Of a DNA stretch of 64,000 nucleotides, positions 62,906 to 64,000 are shown piece after piece; positions within the stretch are counted from its first letter, which is position 1, and every line of letters begins with the position of its first letter. The translations under genes were made by a program, and so were the position numbers. Source of the stretch: Methylophilaceae bacterium (GTDB lineage Bacteria > Pseudomonadota > Gammaproteobacteria > Burkholderiales > Methylophilaceae). The DNA lies in NCBI GenBank assembly GCA_905339275.1, contig CAJPFK010000004.1, positions 248,001 through 312,000 on the forward strand, written 5' to 3'. Below the pieces are notes generated by a model, which worked only from the letters and a program-made list of their open reading frames with translations, had not been told where the DNA came from and searched no databases.

Positions 62906-64000
62906 ATGAATCTGCAATCCGCTTCAAATCACCCCATGTCCGATACCGAGGTCAAACTGCGCGAGATTCTGTCGCAGCGCATCATGATACTGGATGGTGC
63001 GATGGGCACCATGATCCAGCAGTACAAGCTGACGGAAGCGGATTATCGCGGGCAGCGTTTTGCCGATTTCAGGGCGCCGGCAGGTGAACGCGAGTTATTC
63101 GTCAAGGGTAACAACGAATTATTGACTCTGACGCAGCCGCAGATCATCCGGGAGATACACGAGCAATACCTGGCTGCCGGGGCCGATATCGTCGAAACCA
63201 ACACTTTCGGCGCCACCTCCGTTGCCCAGGATGATTACTATATGGCGCACCTGGTGTACGAGATGAACGTCCAGGCGGCCAGGCTTGCGCGTGCTGCCTG
63301 CGACCAGTTCAGCACGCCGGACAAGCCGCGCTTCGTGGCGGGCGCGCTGGGGCCGACACCGAAAACCGCTTCGATATCCCCCGACGTCAACAATCCTGCT
63401 GCGCGTAACGTGACTTTCGACCAGCTGGTGGCAGCCTATCTGGAACAGACGCGCGGCTTGGTGGAAGGGGGCGCCGATATCCTCATGGTCGAGACTATTT
63501 TCGACACCCTCAATTGCAAGGCGGCATTGTTCGCTATCGATACTTTCTTCGAAGAGACTGGAAAGCGCTTGCCCATCATGCTTTCCGGCACCGTCACCGA
63601 CGCTTCCGGGCGGATTCTGTCGGGCCAGACCGTGGCCGCCTTCTGGTATTCCGTCCGTCATGCCAGGCCGCTGACCATAGGGTTGAACTGCGCGCTGGGC
63701 GCTGCCTTGATGCGGCCCTATGCGGAAGAACTCGCCAGGATTGCGGATACCTATGTCTGCATCTATCCGAATGCGGGATTGCCGAACCCGATGTCGGATA
63801 CCGGGTTTGACGAGACGCCCACAGTGACTTCATCGCTGCTGAAGGAGTTTGCCGAGAGCGGCTTTGTCAATATTGCGGGCGGCTGCTGCGGCACGACGCC
63901 GCCGCATATCAGGGCCATCGCGGAAGAAGTCAGGAGCTTGCCGCCAAGAAAGCTGCCAGCACCCGAGCACGTCACCAGGCTTTCCGGCCTGGAGCCTTTC
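62906..64000 (+). CDS. metH: cobalamin-dependent methionine synthase, N-terminal part (cut by window end)
   Basis: 365 codons are visible and the frame is open to the end. Start ATG 62906 (another in-frame ATG at 62936). Homocysteine-binding barrel: [41 protein letters not shown] and [11 protein letters not shown]; the three cysteines are the zinc/homocysteine ligands. A TATAAT box at 62855-62860 lies upstream with a poor -35. No riboswitch was recognised in 62769-62905. Confidence 0.96.
   Translation, partial: MNLQSASNHPMSDTEVKLREILSQRIMILDGAMGTMIQQYKLTEADYRGQRFADFRAPAGERELFVKGNNELLTLTQPQIIREIHEQYLAAGADIVETNTFGATSVAQDDYYMAHLVYEMNVQAARLARAACDQFSTPDKPRFVAGALGPTPKTASISPDVNNPAARNVTFDQLVAAYLEQTRGLVEGGADILMVETIFDTLNCKAALFAIDTFFEETGKRLPIMLSGTVTDASGRILSGQTVAAFWYSVRHARPLTIGLNCALGAALMRPYAEELARIADTYVCIYPNAGLPNPMSDTGFDETPTVTSSLLKEFAESGFVNIAGGCCGTTPPHIRAIAEEVRSLPPRKLPAPEHVTRLSGLEPF

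Overview
The window looks like a chromosomal segment of a betaproteobacterium, most likely of the order Nitrosomonadales in the broad sense. The basis is protein-level similarity (proteobacterial-type GshA/GshB, ThiC, IspH, the TorF-glnK-amtB block, an FimT/PilV/PilW/PilX/PilY1 minor-pilin operon), a base composition in the mid-50s % GC by eye, and NtrC/sigma-54 style promoters. The family cannot be fixed from sequence alone. A Fae-like protein and PurU hint at C1 metabolism, but the Fae copy lacks the residue expected to be catalytic, so methylotrophy is not proven. No rRNA, tRNA, insertion sequence, prophage or CRISPR array was seen.

Layout. 1-4.8 kb: a sigma-54 two-component system (kinase 1430-3106, regulator 45-1433) divergent from an outer-membrane barrel protein and a small periplasmic binding-protein-like gene, which carry their own sigma-54 promoter. 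4.9-16.3 kb: a tightly overlapping operon behind a second sigma-54 promoter: thermostable-hemolysin-family protein, acyl-AMP ligase, haem-oxygenase-like putative di-iron enzyme, SDR, TPR protein, methyltransferase, LPS-kinase-like protein, LTA-synthase-like sulfatase, PAP2 phosphatase and cytochrome b561, then a second LTA-synthase-like gene whose expected Thr nucleophile is Ser. I read 1-16.3 kb as one candidate regulated envelope-lipid system. 16.5-22.8 kb: a heavy-metal RND efflux operon with a His-rich leader gene and DUF3240. 23-25 kb: TPP riboswitch and thiC. 25-34.9 kb: pseudouridine synthase, uppP-exoD-like, AsmA, peroxiredoxin, mutY, and an alkB/2OG-oxygenase/ada alkylation-repair operon. 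35-44.6 kb: SulP transporter, bacteriohemerythrin, fae-like, ispH, CbiB-like, purU, lysA-lptM. 44.7-51.8 kb: minor pilin and PilY1 operon. 51.8-56.6 kb: Gx transporter, NusG-II protein, apbE, gshB, gshA. 57-59.7 kb: torF-glnK-amtB behind a sigma-54 promoter and a perfect NtrC box. 59.9-64 kb: ubiK, comM, VIT1-like transporter, and the start of metH (cut by the window edge).

The most striking unlabelled element is at 56627-56840 on the minus strand: an NtrC-like dyad, a consensus sigma-54 promoter, and about 100 nt further on an intrinsic terminator. The predicted RNA has a GNRA-loop hairpin and an unpaired CU-rich stretch that is the exact complement of a Shine-Dalgarno plus AUG. It is a candidate nitrogen-controlled small RNA. 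Three small genes shorter than usual gene-calling limits were also found (16342-16479, 31176-31316, and lptM at 44441-44569).
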